Below, one piece after another: positions 1 through 5,462 of a stretch of DNA of 7,838 nt. The DNA lies in the NCBI GenBank assembly GCA_026418875.1, contig JAOAAM010000396.1, forward strand, positions 1 through 7,838. The letters run 5' to 3'. The DNA comes from Gemmataceae bacterium. GTDB taxonomy: Bacteria; Planctomycetota; Planctomycetia; Gemmatales; Gemmataceae. Both the position numbers and the translations under genes were made by a program. The first letter of the stretch is position 1. Each line of letters begins with the position of its first letter. The notes under the pieces were generated by a model. That model saw only the letters and a list, made by a program, of their open reading frames with translations. It was not told the origin of the DNA and did no database searches.

Positions 1-33
1 TCTCGTGGGCTCGGAGATGTGTATAAGAGACAG
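1..33 (+). other. Illumina Nextera (Tn5) adapter remnant, non-genomic
   Basis: Bases 1-33 match the Nextera read-2 transposase adapter as I know it, lacking only its first G. Bases 15-33 are the 19-bp Tn5 mosaic end AGATGTGTATAAGAGACAG. This is library-preparation sequence left untrimmed at a contig end, not a native transposon. It contains an ATG at 19-21 that reads in frame into the following gene and adds the artefactual peptide MYKRQ, a known sign of this contamination. Genomic DNA begins at base 34. Confidence 0.98.
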
Positions 34-1878
34 CTCGTCGCGGCCGTCAGGGAGTATGAGCAGACGCAATTGCCGCACCGCTTCGCCGAGTGGGAACAGC
101 AGAAAAAGTCGCTTCCGGCCACCTGGATGGTGCCCGAGTTGACGCAGATGCGCTCGGGCGGGGGGGCGACCCTCACCAAGCAGGACGACGGGAGCATCCT
201 CGTCAGCGGCACCAATCCGCCGATCGAAACACTGATCCTGACCTACACGACGACGCAAACCGGCCTTCGCGCGATCCGCATCGAGGCGTTGGCACATCCC
301 ACCCTGGTGAAGAACGGGCCAGGGCGCGGTGCGAATGGGAACTTCGCCCTGACCGATTTGAAAGTGACGGCGAAGTCGAAGACGGACCCGAAGCAGTCGG
401 TCGCCGTAACGCTTCGCTCTCCCCGGGCAACTTTCGAGCAGCGGGGCTTTGCCGCTGCTGGAGCGATCGACGCCGACCCAGTGGTGTCCGGCTGGGCGGT
501 CGATCCGGAGTTCGGCAAGGATCATGCGGCGGCGTTCGAGTTTGCAGAACCAATCGGCTTCCCGGGCGGCACGGTGATCGAAGTGACGCTGAGCTTCCAC
601 AACAACGTGGGGCATGGCATGGGGCGACCTCGCATCGGTTTTGCGACGCAGGCAGACCTGCCCCTCAACGCAGCCAACGCGGCGGAATCATTCAAGCACG
701 CTTTGGAACTACCGCCAGACCAGCGAAGCGAGGAACAGCGGCAGTTGCTGTGGAAATGGTTCGCTCCATTGGACCCGGGCTGGCAGGCATTGCAAGCGAA
801 GGTCCAGGAACACCTCAAGGCGATGCCCAAGCCGCGGAAGGTGAAAGCACTGGTCTCCAGCGAGGGACTGCCTCCGGTTCGCCTGCACAGCCAGGGTGAG
901 GACTTTTTGCCGCACACCCACTACTTGCGTCGAGGCGACCCGGAGCAGAAGGAAGAGATCGCCGAACAGGGTTTCTTACAGGTGTTGACGCCGGAGGGGG
1001 CGGACCTCTCGGCATGGTATCGTGCCCCTGGGGCGACGGAGCGAACGTCGTGGCGTCGGCGGGCGTTGGCCGAGTGGCTCTGCGATGTGGATCGCGGGGC
1101 CGGGGCACTCCTGGCCCGAGTGATGGTGAATCGGCTGTGGCAGCATCCCTTGGGCCGCGGCATCGTCGCCACGCCCAGCGACTTCGGCACCCGTGGGGAG
1201 CCTCCGACTCATCCCGAATTGCTCGATTGGCTCGCCTCGGAGTTCATCGCCCAGGGCTGGAAACTCAAGCCGATGCACAAGCTCATCATGACCAGCGCCG
1301 TGTACATGCAGGACTCCACGGCGGATGAGGCCCGGCTGCGCGTCGACCGGGAGAATAAACTTTTCTGGCGTCGTCCCGTCCGACGCCTGGAGGCCGAAAT
1401 CATCCGTGACAACCTCCTCGCCATCTGCGGGCAGTTGGATCGCACGATGTTCGGCCCTGGCACCCTCGAAGAATCGAGCCGCCGCCGCAGCATCTATTTC
1501 ACCGTCAAGCGGAGCAAACTGATCGGCATGATGATCGTCTTCGACGCGCCCGAGGCGCTGGTGGGAGTCGCGGAACGGCCGGCGACGACCATCGCTCCGC
1601 AAGCCCTGATGCTGATGAACAATCCGCATGTACGCGAGTGGGCCAAGGCCTTTGCTCGCCGCTTGGACCTGCCCAACGACGCCGACGTCGTTCGACGTGC
1701 CTATGCCTTGGCGGTGTCCCGGCCGCCCTCTGCCGATGAACTCGCCGATGGCGTCGAGTTTTTGGAGGGGCAGGTTGAGGCGTATCGGGCCGCCGGCCGG
1801 GCCGATCCTCGGGCCTTGGCGTTGTCCGATTTCGCCCAAGCCATCTTGTGCCTGAACGAAGTCGTGTATGTCGAATGA
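34..1878 (+). CDS. DUF1553 (PSD1) domain planctomycete protein, 5'-truncated
   Basis: This is the C-terminal 614 residues of a large planctomycete protein; the beginning lies beyond the contig end. Full-length relatives normally carry a signal peptide, a planctomycete cytochrome-c-like domain and DUF1549 upstream, but none of these is visible here. Numbering from base 34, residues about 45-210 form a beta-rich segment (GLRAIRIEAL, GNFALTDLKV, VIEVTLSFHNN) like the insert often found before DUF1553. DUF1553 follows: HYLRRGDPEQK near 296-306, GALLARVMVNRLWQHPLGRG near 357-376, PSDFGTRGEPPTHPELLDWL near 381-400, RRRSIYFTVKR near 483-493, and PATTIAPQALMLMNNP near 516-531. The end, AQAILCLNEVVYVE, is the usual family terminus, so the 3' end is intact. 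Function is unproven; an exported or surface-associated role is usually assumed. In planctomycetes these genes are commonly followed by a DUF1501 gene, but none follows here. The apparent ATG at base 19 is adapter and must not be used as the start. Confidence 0.93.
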   Translation, partial: LVAAVREYEQTQLPHRFAEWEQQKKSLPATWMVPELTQMRSGGGATLTKQDDGSILVSGTNPPIETLILTYTTTQTGLRAIRIEALAHPTLVKNGPGRGANGNFALTDLKVTAKSKTDPKQSVAVTLRSPRATFEQRGFAAAGAIDADPVVSGWAVDPEFGKDHAAAFEFAEPIGFPGGTVIEVTLSFHNNVGHGMGRPRIGFATQADLPLNAANAAESFKHALELPPDQRSEEQRQLLWKWFAPLDPGWQALQAKVQEHLKAMPKPRKVKALVSSEGLPPVRLHSQGEDFLPHTHYLRRGDPEQKEEIAEQGFLQVLTPEGADLSAWYRAPGATERTSWRRRALAEWLCDVDRGAGALLARVMVNRLWQHPLGRGIVATPSDFGTRGEPPTHPELLDWLASEFIAQGWKLKPMHKLIMTSAVYMQDSTADEARLRVDRENKLFWRRPVRRLEAEIIRDNLLAICGQLDRTMFGPGTLEESSRRRSIYFTVKRSKLIGMMIVFDAPEALVGVAERPATTIAPQALMLMNNPHVREWAKAFARRLDLPNDADVVRRAYALAVSRPPSADELADGVEFLEGQVEAYRAAGRADPRALALSDFAQAILCLNEVVYVE

Positions 1879-1881
1879 GCA

Positions 1882-1919
1882 AGCGTGGGGCGCCGGGCCG
1901 GCCAACCCCCCCTCACGCT
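1882..1919 (+). terminator. possible terminator hairpin after the DUF1553 gene
   Basis: Three bases after the stop codon, AGCGTG (1882-1887) pairs with CACGCT (1914-1919). The stem continues as GGG (1888-1890) with CCC (1910-1912) across one bulged T at 1913, giving about nine base pairs around a GC-rich loop. Its position fits transcription termination. There is no T-run after it, so it is not a canonical intrinsic terminator. A second small hairpin, TCGGC-TTA-GCCGA, follows at 1923-1935. Confidence 0.35.
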
Positions 1920-1994
1920 GAGTCGGCTTAGCCGAGAACGGTTCAACGACAAGGCGGCTATGCTCCGATAAAATGGCAGGCAGTCAGGCCGTTC

Positions 1995-2016
1995 TCATCC
2001 CTCGGATGCGGGATGA
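1995..2016 (+). repeat. perfect 7-bp inverted repeat upstream of the small basic ORF
   Basis: TCATCCC (1995-2001) and GGGATGA (2010-2016) are exact reverse complements separated by 8 bases. The hairpin ends 42 bases before the ATG at 2059. A TAAAAT hexamer at 1969-1974 could be a -10 box for a transcript carrying this hairpin in its leader, but no good -35 box is visible. The hairpin could be a leader structure, a protein-binding site or part of termination for the preceding gene; the sequence does not decide. Confidence 0.35.
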
Positions 2017-2058
2017 CAGAGGCGGCGAACCGAGATCGAAAAACGAGCGAGACGAAAC

Positions 2059-2178
2059 ATGGGTTACAATCGAGCGGGACACGCCCGGAAGAAGCGGCTG
2101 AAACGGGCCAAAAGGTATCAGGCACGCCTGGCGAGAAAAGCGGCGAGTGCCTCGAACCCGACCGCGCCGACTTCGTAA
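2059..2178 (+). CDS. putative 39-residue highly basic small protein
   Basis: The frame begins MGYNRAGHARKKRLKRAKRY, continues QARLARKAASASNPTAPTS and stops at TAA 2176-2178. Residues 5-27 hold 12 Lys/Arg, the protein has no Asp or Glu, and net charge is about +12. The basic part has helix-like spacing (KKRLKRAKRYQARLARKA) and the tail is a low-complexity Ala/Ser/Thr/Pro stretch. This composition suggests nucleic-acid or ribosome binding, as in short basic ribosomal proteins, but I do not recognise a named family. The ribosome site is weak: only purine-rich GAGCGAG at 2045-2051. It sits alone between the DUF1553 gene and the convergent dioxygenase gene, and ends 31 bases before the latter's stop. 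Another frame (2013-2195) is open over the same bases but has an ordinary mixed composition and no recognisable domain. Whether this is a true gene is uncertain; the ordered basic composition is the main support. Confidence 0.5.
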   Translation: MGYNRAGHARKKRLKRAKRYQARLARKAASASNPTAPTS

Positions 2179-2209
2179 ACGCTGGGTCTTGTTGACTGAC
2201 GCGGTGAAC

Positions 2210-3094
2210 TCACCCCTGCATGACCTTCGGGTCGAACAACAGCGGGAAGAATTTTCCGCCCATGGGCTGCCCGGCAGGGATCACGTCGACACCTTTGAGC
2301 AATGGCTGATTCAATTGCGAACACACTCCGTCCAGGAACACATTGATGACCGCTGCCCGCCGTGGCCGATCCGTCCGATTCTCATAACTGCCGTGCATCA
2401 TCAGTGGATGGTGGAACGAAGCCTCGCCTGCCTTGAGTTCGATGGCGATCGGCTTGAAGGCCGCCTGCTGCTCGGGGCTGAGGACTTTCTGCACTGCGTC
2501 CATGTCCCCGGCCAGACCGGTGATGGGTAGCAATTCCCATCGGTGACTTCCCGGGACGTAATGCAAGCAGCCGTTGTCCACGGTGGAATCGTCCAGGCCA
2601 ATCCAACAGGTCAGATGGGCCATCGGCTTGGTGCGCGTCCAATACGAATAATCCTGATGCCAGGCCACCACCCCGCCATGGTGTGCCGGCTTGCAGAAAA
2701 GTTGATCGTGCCAGAAACGGACGGCCCCGCCGAGCAACTGGCTCGCCGGCACGGTGAATGCCGGATGCCAGAGCAGGTCATGGAAACCCGGCGTGATCCG
2801 CCAAGCCCCAAGCGCGTGGAACAGCACCCGGGAAGGGTCCGGGGATTCGTTCGTGTGGTATTCGTAGAACAATTCGTGTCCCGGATGGTTCGGATCGAAC
2901 AAACCCTGCAACTCCTCGCGGAGTTGTTCGACCTGCCGCTCCGTTAAGATGCGGATGCCGGACAAATAACCGAACTCGTGGTAGAAGGCGATTTGCTCGT
3001 CGGTCAGGCGATATTTCGCCCATTCGTCGGGTGACTGAGGCAAGGCGACGAAATCACTCACGGGATGGGGGAATTGGGCTAAATCCACGGTCAT
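2210..3094 (-). CDS. phytanoyl-CoA dioxygenase (PhyH) family Fe(II)/2-oxoglutarate oxygenase
   Basis: The 294-residue protein has the PhyH-type jelly-roll signature of non-haem iron oxygenases, which couple 2-oxoglutarate decarboxylation to hydroxylation of an organic substrate in the cytoplasm. The iron triad is H146-x-D148 in [10 protein letters not shown] plus H234 in [11 protein letters not shown]245 or R246 in [13 protein letters not shown], 11-12 residues after the distal His, fits the 2-oxoglutarate carboxylate contact. The region after HxD ([24 protein letters not shown], 162-185) is the typical family core, here complete. No signal peptide or membrane segment is seen. The length is normal. 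The ATG at 3092-3094 is backed by GGAG seven bases upstream (3102-3105, minus strand). The gene is divergent from the MFS transporter, 118 bp away, suggesting shared control. The substrate cannot be predicted; bacterial PhyH proteins act on very varied small molecules, so a true phytanoyl-CoA substrate should not be assumed. Confidence 0.94.
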   Translation of the reverse strand: MTVDLAQFPHPVSDFVALPQSPDEWAKYRLTDEQIAFYHEFGYLSGIRILTERQVEQLREELQGLFDPNHPGHELFYEYHTNESPDPSRVLFHALGAWRITPGFHDLLWHPAFTVPASQLLGGAVRFWHDQLFCKPAHHGGVVAWHQDYSYWTRTKPMAHLTCWIGLDDSTVDNGCLHYVPGSHRWELLPITGLAGDMDAVQKVLSPEQQAAFKPIAIELKAGEASFHHPLMMHGSYENRTDRPRRAAVINVFLDGVCSQLNQPLLKGVDVIPAGQPMGGKFFPLLFDPKVMQG

Positions 3095-3120
3095 AATCTA
3101 GCTCCGATCGGACTGTCGGC

Positions 3121-3126
3121 ATTGTA
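3121..3126 (-). promoter_or_regulatory. candidate -10 box for the PhyH-family gene
   Basis: On the minus strand these bases read TACAAT, five of six matches to TATAAT, placed 26 bases before the ATG. A start site about seven bases downstream would give a leader of roughly 20 bases that includes the GGAG ribosome site at 3102-3105. The matching -35 region (TCGGTC at 17-bp spacing) is poor, so the call rests mainly on the -10 hexamer and position. Confidence 0.3.
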
Positions 3127-3183
3127 GGAATCGCAGCCCGCTCGACCGACACGGCCCGCCGCGACTAGCGGCTCGAATTGGGC

Positions 3184-3200
3184 TGTCGATTTTTGTCGAT
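3184..3200 (+). promoter_or_regulatory. helically phased TGTCGAT direct repeat, possible operator
   Basis: TGTCGAT occurs at 3184-3190 and again at 3194-3200, exactly 10 bp apart, separated by TTT. The second copy ends 12 bases before the MFS start codon. One-turn spacing would put both copies on the same DNA face, as regulator half-sites often are. A related TGTCGG lies at 3114-3119 and a CCGATCGG palindrome at 3104-3111 on the dioxygenase side. No regulator gene is present in the window, and chance occurrence cannot be excluded. Confidence 0.3.
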
Positions 3201-3212
3201 AAAAAGCTCCCC

Positions 3213-4496
3213 ATGAAACCATCATCTTCCCAAGTCCAACGACCGGCGAATGCTCCAACCCCTTCCGCTGAACCATCGGTAAGTCCCGTGTATCGCTGGC
3301 TCGTCGTGGGGATGCTGTGGTTCGTGTGCTTGTTCAACTACGCCGATCGACAAGCGATTTTCTCCGTCTTCACCGTGTTGGAAGCGGAGATGGGCCTGAG
3401 CAAGGTGCAGCAGGGAATCGTGGGCAGTTCGTTCATGTGGGTCTACGCTGCTGCCTTGCCTTTCGCCGGGTTGGTGGGCGATCGATTTAACCGGAAGTGG
3501 GTCATTCTCGGCGGGCTTTTGTTCTGGTCACTGATCACGGTGGCGACCGGGTTGGCGACCGAGTACTGGCACTTGGTGCTGTTCCGGGCACTCGAGGGAT
3601 TCGGCGAGGCGTTTTATTTCCCGGCTTCGATGTCCCTCATCAGCGACTATCACGGCCCGCAGACTCGCTCTCGGGCGATGGCCCTGCATCAATCCAGCGT
3701 CTACGCCGGGACGGTCCTGGGCGGCACGGCTGCGGGTTATTTCGCCGACGTGGCATCCTGGCGGATGGGATTCTACGTATTCGGCGCGTTAGGATGTGTG
3801 TTGGCGGCGGTGTTGACATTGACCCTCCGAGAACCAGCACGGCAAGAAGCGACGGAGCGGACCACGTCGCCGCGGCCCCCGCTGCGGCAAGTCTTCGCCC
3901 ATCCCGTGGTCTTGTTGTTGATTGCCGTCTTCATGGGCGCGAATTTCGTCGCCGTCACCTTCTTGACCTGGATGCCAACCTTCCTCAAAGAGCAATACAA
4001 CCTCAGCCTGACCTGGTCGGGCCTGACCGCGACCTTCTGGCTGCAAGCAGCGTCGGTGATTGGCGTGATCGCCGGAGGTTGGTTGGCGGACCGCTGGGCG
4101 AGGCGCTTTCGTGGCGGAAGGATGCTCGTTCAGGGATTGGGTTTGCTGTTGGGGGCACCGCTCATCTTCGTCACTGGTTGGACGCAACAGATCGGCGTGC
4201 TGATCCTGGCCATCATCGGGTTCGGCTTCTTCAAGGGACTTTACGATGCCAACATCTGGGCGTCGTTGTACGACTTCGTGACCCGGGAACATCGCGCATC
4301 CGCCCTTGGCTTTATGAATGCGTTGGGTTGGCTGGGCGGGGCACCGGCACCGATCCTCGTCGGTTATGCGGCCGGAGTCATTGGCCTTAGTGGGGCGTTG
4401 AGTGCTACGTCGGTGATTTACGTCGTCGTCGCGGCGTTGCTGTTCGCGGGGATCGGCTTCAGCCGCGTCCAGGCCGCCCCCAGACCCGAAGGCTGA
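3213..4496 (+). CDS. major facilitator superfamily (MFS) transporter, 12 TM
   Basis: A 427-residue inner-membrane secondary transporter. Twelve hydrophobic segments lie at roughly 27-45, 66-88, 96-114, 120-138, 160-181, 185-205, 231-254, 268-290, 304-322, 326-345, 364-388 and 391-415, with the central cytoplasmic loop at 206-230. The MFS motif A between TM2 and TM3 is GLVGDRFNRK (86-95), and its internal duplicate between TM8 and TM9 is GGWLADRWARR (288-298). The FNYADRQ at the end of TM1 (41-47) is typical of the anion:cation symporter (sugar acid) and Spinster-like branches, suggesting an organic-anion or lipid-like substrate; this is inference from one motif. Residues 1-26 are a Ser/Pro-rich cytoplasmic tail. 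There is no convincing Shine-Dalgarno before the ATG at 3213, but an internal start would begin to remove TM1, so this start is preferred. The gene is divergent from the PhyH oxygenase and convergent with the zinc-ribbon membrane gene. Confidence 0.95.
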   Translation: MKPSSSQVQRPANAPTPSAEPSVSPVYRWLVVGMLWFVCLFNYADRQAIFSVFTVLEAEMGLSKVQQGIVGSSFMWVYAAALPFAGLVGDRFNRKWVILGGLLFWSLITVATGLATEYWHLVLFRALEGFGEAFYFPASMSLISDYHGPQTRSRAMALHQSSVYAGTVLGGTAAGYFADVASWRMGFYVFGALGCVLAAVLTLTLREPARQEATERTTSPRPPLRQVFAHPVVLLLIAVFMGANFVAVTFLTWMPTFLKEQYNLSLTWSGLTATFWLQAASVIGVIAGGWLADRWARRFRGGRMLVQGLGLLLGAPLIFVTGWTQQIGVLILAIIGFGFFKGLYDANIWASLYDFVTREHRASALGFMNALGWLGGAPAPILVGYAAGVIGLSGALSATSVIYVVVAALLFAGIGFSRVQAAPRPEG

Positions 4497-4515
4497 GTCG
4501 GACCGAAATGGAATT

Positions 4516-4572
4516 GTGGTGGACTGAATCAGCCGACCAACTCAGCTCGTGGTGGGTTGAATCAGTCGACCA
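4516..4572. repeat. near-tandem 24-bp repeat, 33-bp period, at convergent gene ends
   Basis: The unit at 4516-4539 recurs at 4549-4572 with 21 of 24 bases identical. Both share GTGGTGG and then GAATCAG-Y-CGACCA. The second copy covers the last codons of the minus-strand gene, including its TGA at 4562-4564; the first copy carries the same TGA 33 bases further on, in the same frame. Between the two stops the frame reads FNPPRAELVG, echoing the real C-terminus RPELVVD, so a small tandem duplication of the gene end is likely. The second copy can fold with TGGTGG (4550-4555) pairing to CCACCA, and may help terminate transcription from both sides. Confidence 0.7.
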
Positions 4573-5269
4573 CCAGTTCGGGTCGATGCAGCGTCAACGA
4601 TCCCTCGGCGGAGTAGCGTAGGAACTCGCAGCGCAAGGTGGCCTTGGTGGGCCGCTCGCCGAAGCGGGCCTCGAACCGCTCATAGCTTTCCTGCGGGATC
4701 AAGACCTGGGCGATCGGTTCATCGACCGAATCGACGAACACCAGCCAGGCTTGCCCGCTTGGGCCGGCCGGAGGGACAAGGCGGACATCGCCGTAAACCG
4801 TTAATTGCCCTTGGCCATAGCGAGCCTCGGCCTGTTCCGGGTTCTGTTGAAAGGCCCGGCGCAAGTCGGCGGCACTCAAATATGCTGGAATCCCGGGTTG
4901 GTCGCTCCGATCGGTAGTCCGCGTCGAGACGGCAAGCGACTGCGGCGGCGACTTCTGTCCCGGTGGATCGTCGCGCCAGAACCAGCGGCCGGCACCGACA
5001 CCCACGGCGAGCAGGCCAAAGGCCACCACGGCGAAGGGGAGCAACCAGGCGGAGCCTGTCCCGGCCGTCGCCCGAGCACGGAACGGCTCGCCACAACGGG
5101 AACAGCGGAACGGCCCACGGAACAACGTCAAATACAGCCACACCGGCAGCCACCACCCGCCGGAGACGATGGTCAGCCCCAGGTGCAACCAGTGCTCGGG
5201 TTCGTGCCGCCGGAAAAGCCGCTCTTTTCCGCACGATTCGCACCAATCAGTCGTCTCGCTGATGGGCAT
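4562..5269 (-). CDS. membrane protein with paired CxxC motifs and OB-fold-like (tRNA_anti-like) domain
   Basis: The 235-residue protein is not one I can name. CESC (C10, C13) and CSRC (C56, C59) form two CxxC pairs, suggesting one zinc ribbon interrupted by a hydrophobic segment (about 27-50, LGLTIVSGGWWLPVWLYLTLF). The GG-W-P pattern suggests a re-entrant hairpin, which would keep both pairs on the cytoplasmic side. A second membrane segment is at 74-95, followed by a Pro/Ser/Thr-rich linker (96-127). The C-terminal part, YLSAADLRRAFQQNPEQAEA then RYGQGQLTVYGDV (130-162) and TLRCEF near 211-216, resembles the tRNA_anti-like OB-fold family, seen in membrane-anchored proteins of unknown role; this domain would lie outside the cytoplasmic membrane. 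The ATG at 5267-5269 has GGAG nine bases upstream (5279-5282, minus strand). The gene is divergent from the HerA-like ATPase gene. Function is unknown. Confidence 0.85.
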   Translation of the reverse strand: MPISETTDWCESCGKERLFRRHEPEHWLHLGLTIVSGGWWLPVWLYLTLFRGPFRCSRCGEPFRARATAGTGSAWLLPFAVVAFGLLAVGVGAGRWFWRDDPPGQKSPPQSLAVSTRTTDRSDQPGIPAYLSAADLRRAFQQNPEQAEARYGQGQLTVYGDVRLVPPAGPSGQAWLVFVDSVDEPIAQVLIPQESYERFEARFGERPTKATLRCEFLRYSAEGSLTLHRPELVVD

Positions 5270-5307
5270 GGTGGTCCGCTCCGAAAATGCTCCATCATTT
5301 TATTCGC

Positions 5308-5335
5308 TTGGTGGGGGCGAAAATTGGTCTATTCT
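5308..5335 (+). promoter_or_regulatory. candidate sigma70-like promoter for the HerA-like gene
   Basis: TTGGTG (5308-5313) and TATTCT (5330-5335) are separated by 16 bp and each matches four of six consensus positions. The predicted start near 5342 lies just before the inverted repeat at 5347-5366 and about 120 bases before the ATG at 5463. It lies in an AT-richer patch of an otherwise GC-rich region. The call rests on sequence match alone. Confidence 0.35.
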
Positions 5336-5346
5336 GGGTGGCATGG

Positions 5347-5366
5347 GCCGCGATGCGGTTCGCGGC
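5347..5366. repeat. perfect 7-bp inverted repeat in the HerA-like gene leader
   Basis: GCCGCGA (5347-5353) and TCGCGGC (5360-5366) are exact reverse complements with a 6-base spacer. The site lies immediately after the predicted transcription start, so it could be an operator for a dimeric repressor or a stable 5' leader hairpin. In GC-rich DNA such repeats also occur by chance. Confidence 0.4.
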
Positions 5367-5391
5367 AGCGGAAGTGGGTCGGCGATTTGAC

Positions 5392-5395
5392 GGAG
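5392..5395 (+). promoter_or_regulatory. Shine-Dalgarno-like GGAG that favours an alternative TTG start
   Basis: GGAG sits seven bases before a TTG at 5403-5405, which is in frame with the HerA-like gene and would add 20 residues. The ATG at 5463 lacks a well-spaced ribosome site; the nearest is AAGGA at 5438-5442, 20 bases upstream. This site is the only argument for the longer form. Against it, the first eight codons after the TTG have mostly A/T third positions, unlike the rest of the gene. Confidence 0.35.
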
Positions 5396-5462
5396 CGCCG
5401 GGTTGACTTATGTTTCAAATGCGAGTCACCCGCGCCCAAGGACCGCCGCCACGAGCCACGCC

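Noticed and set aside
15..33. Tn5 mosaic end, which could be read as a native transposon end
   Set aside because: It is preceded by the remainder of the Illumina Nextera adapter and lies at the very contig end, so it is library sequence.
976..1905. A 309-residue minus-strand open frame opposite the DUF1553 gene
   Set aside because: It is antisense to clear DUF1553 family motifs and has no domain of its own.
2013..2195. A 60-residue plus-strand frame overlapping the small basic ORF
   Set aside because: Its composition is unremarkable, it starts inside the 1995-2016 hairpin without a ribosome site, and the alternative frame at 2059-2178 has far more ordered content.
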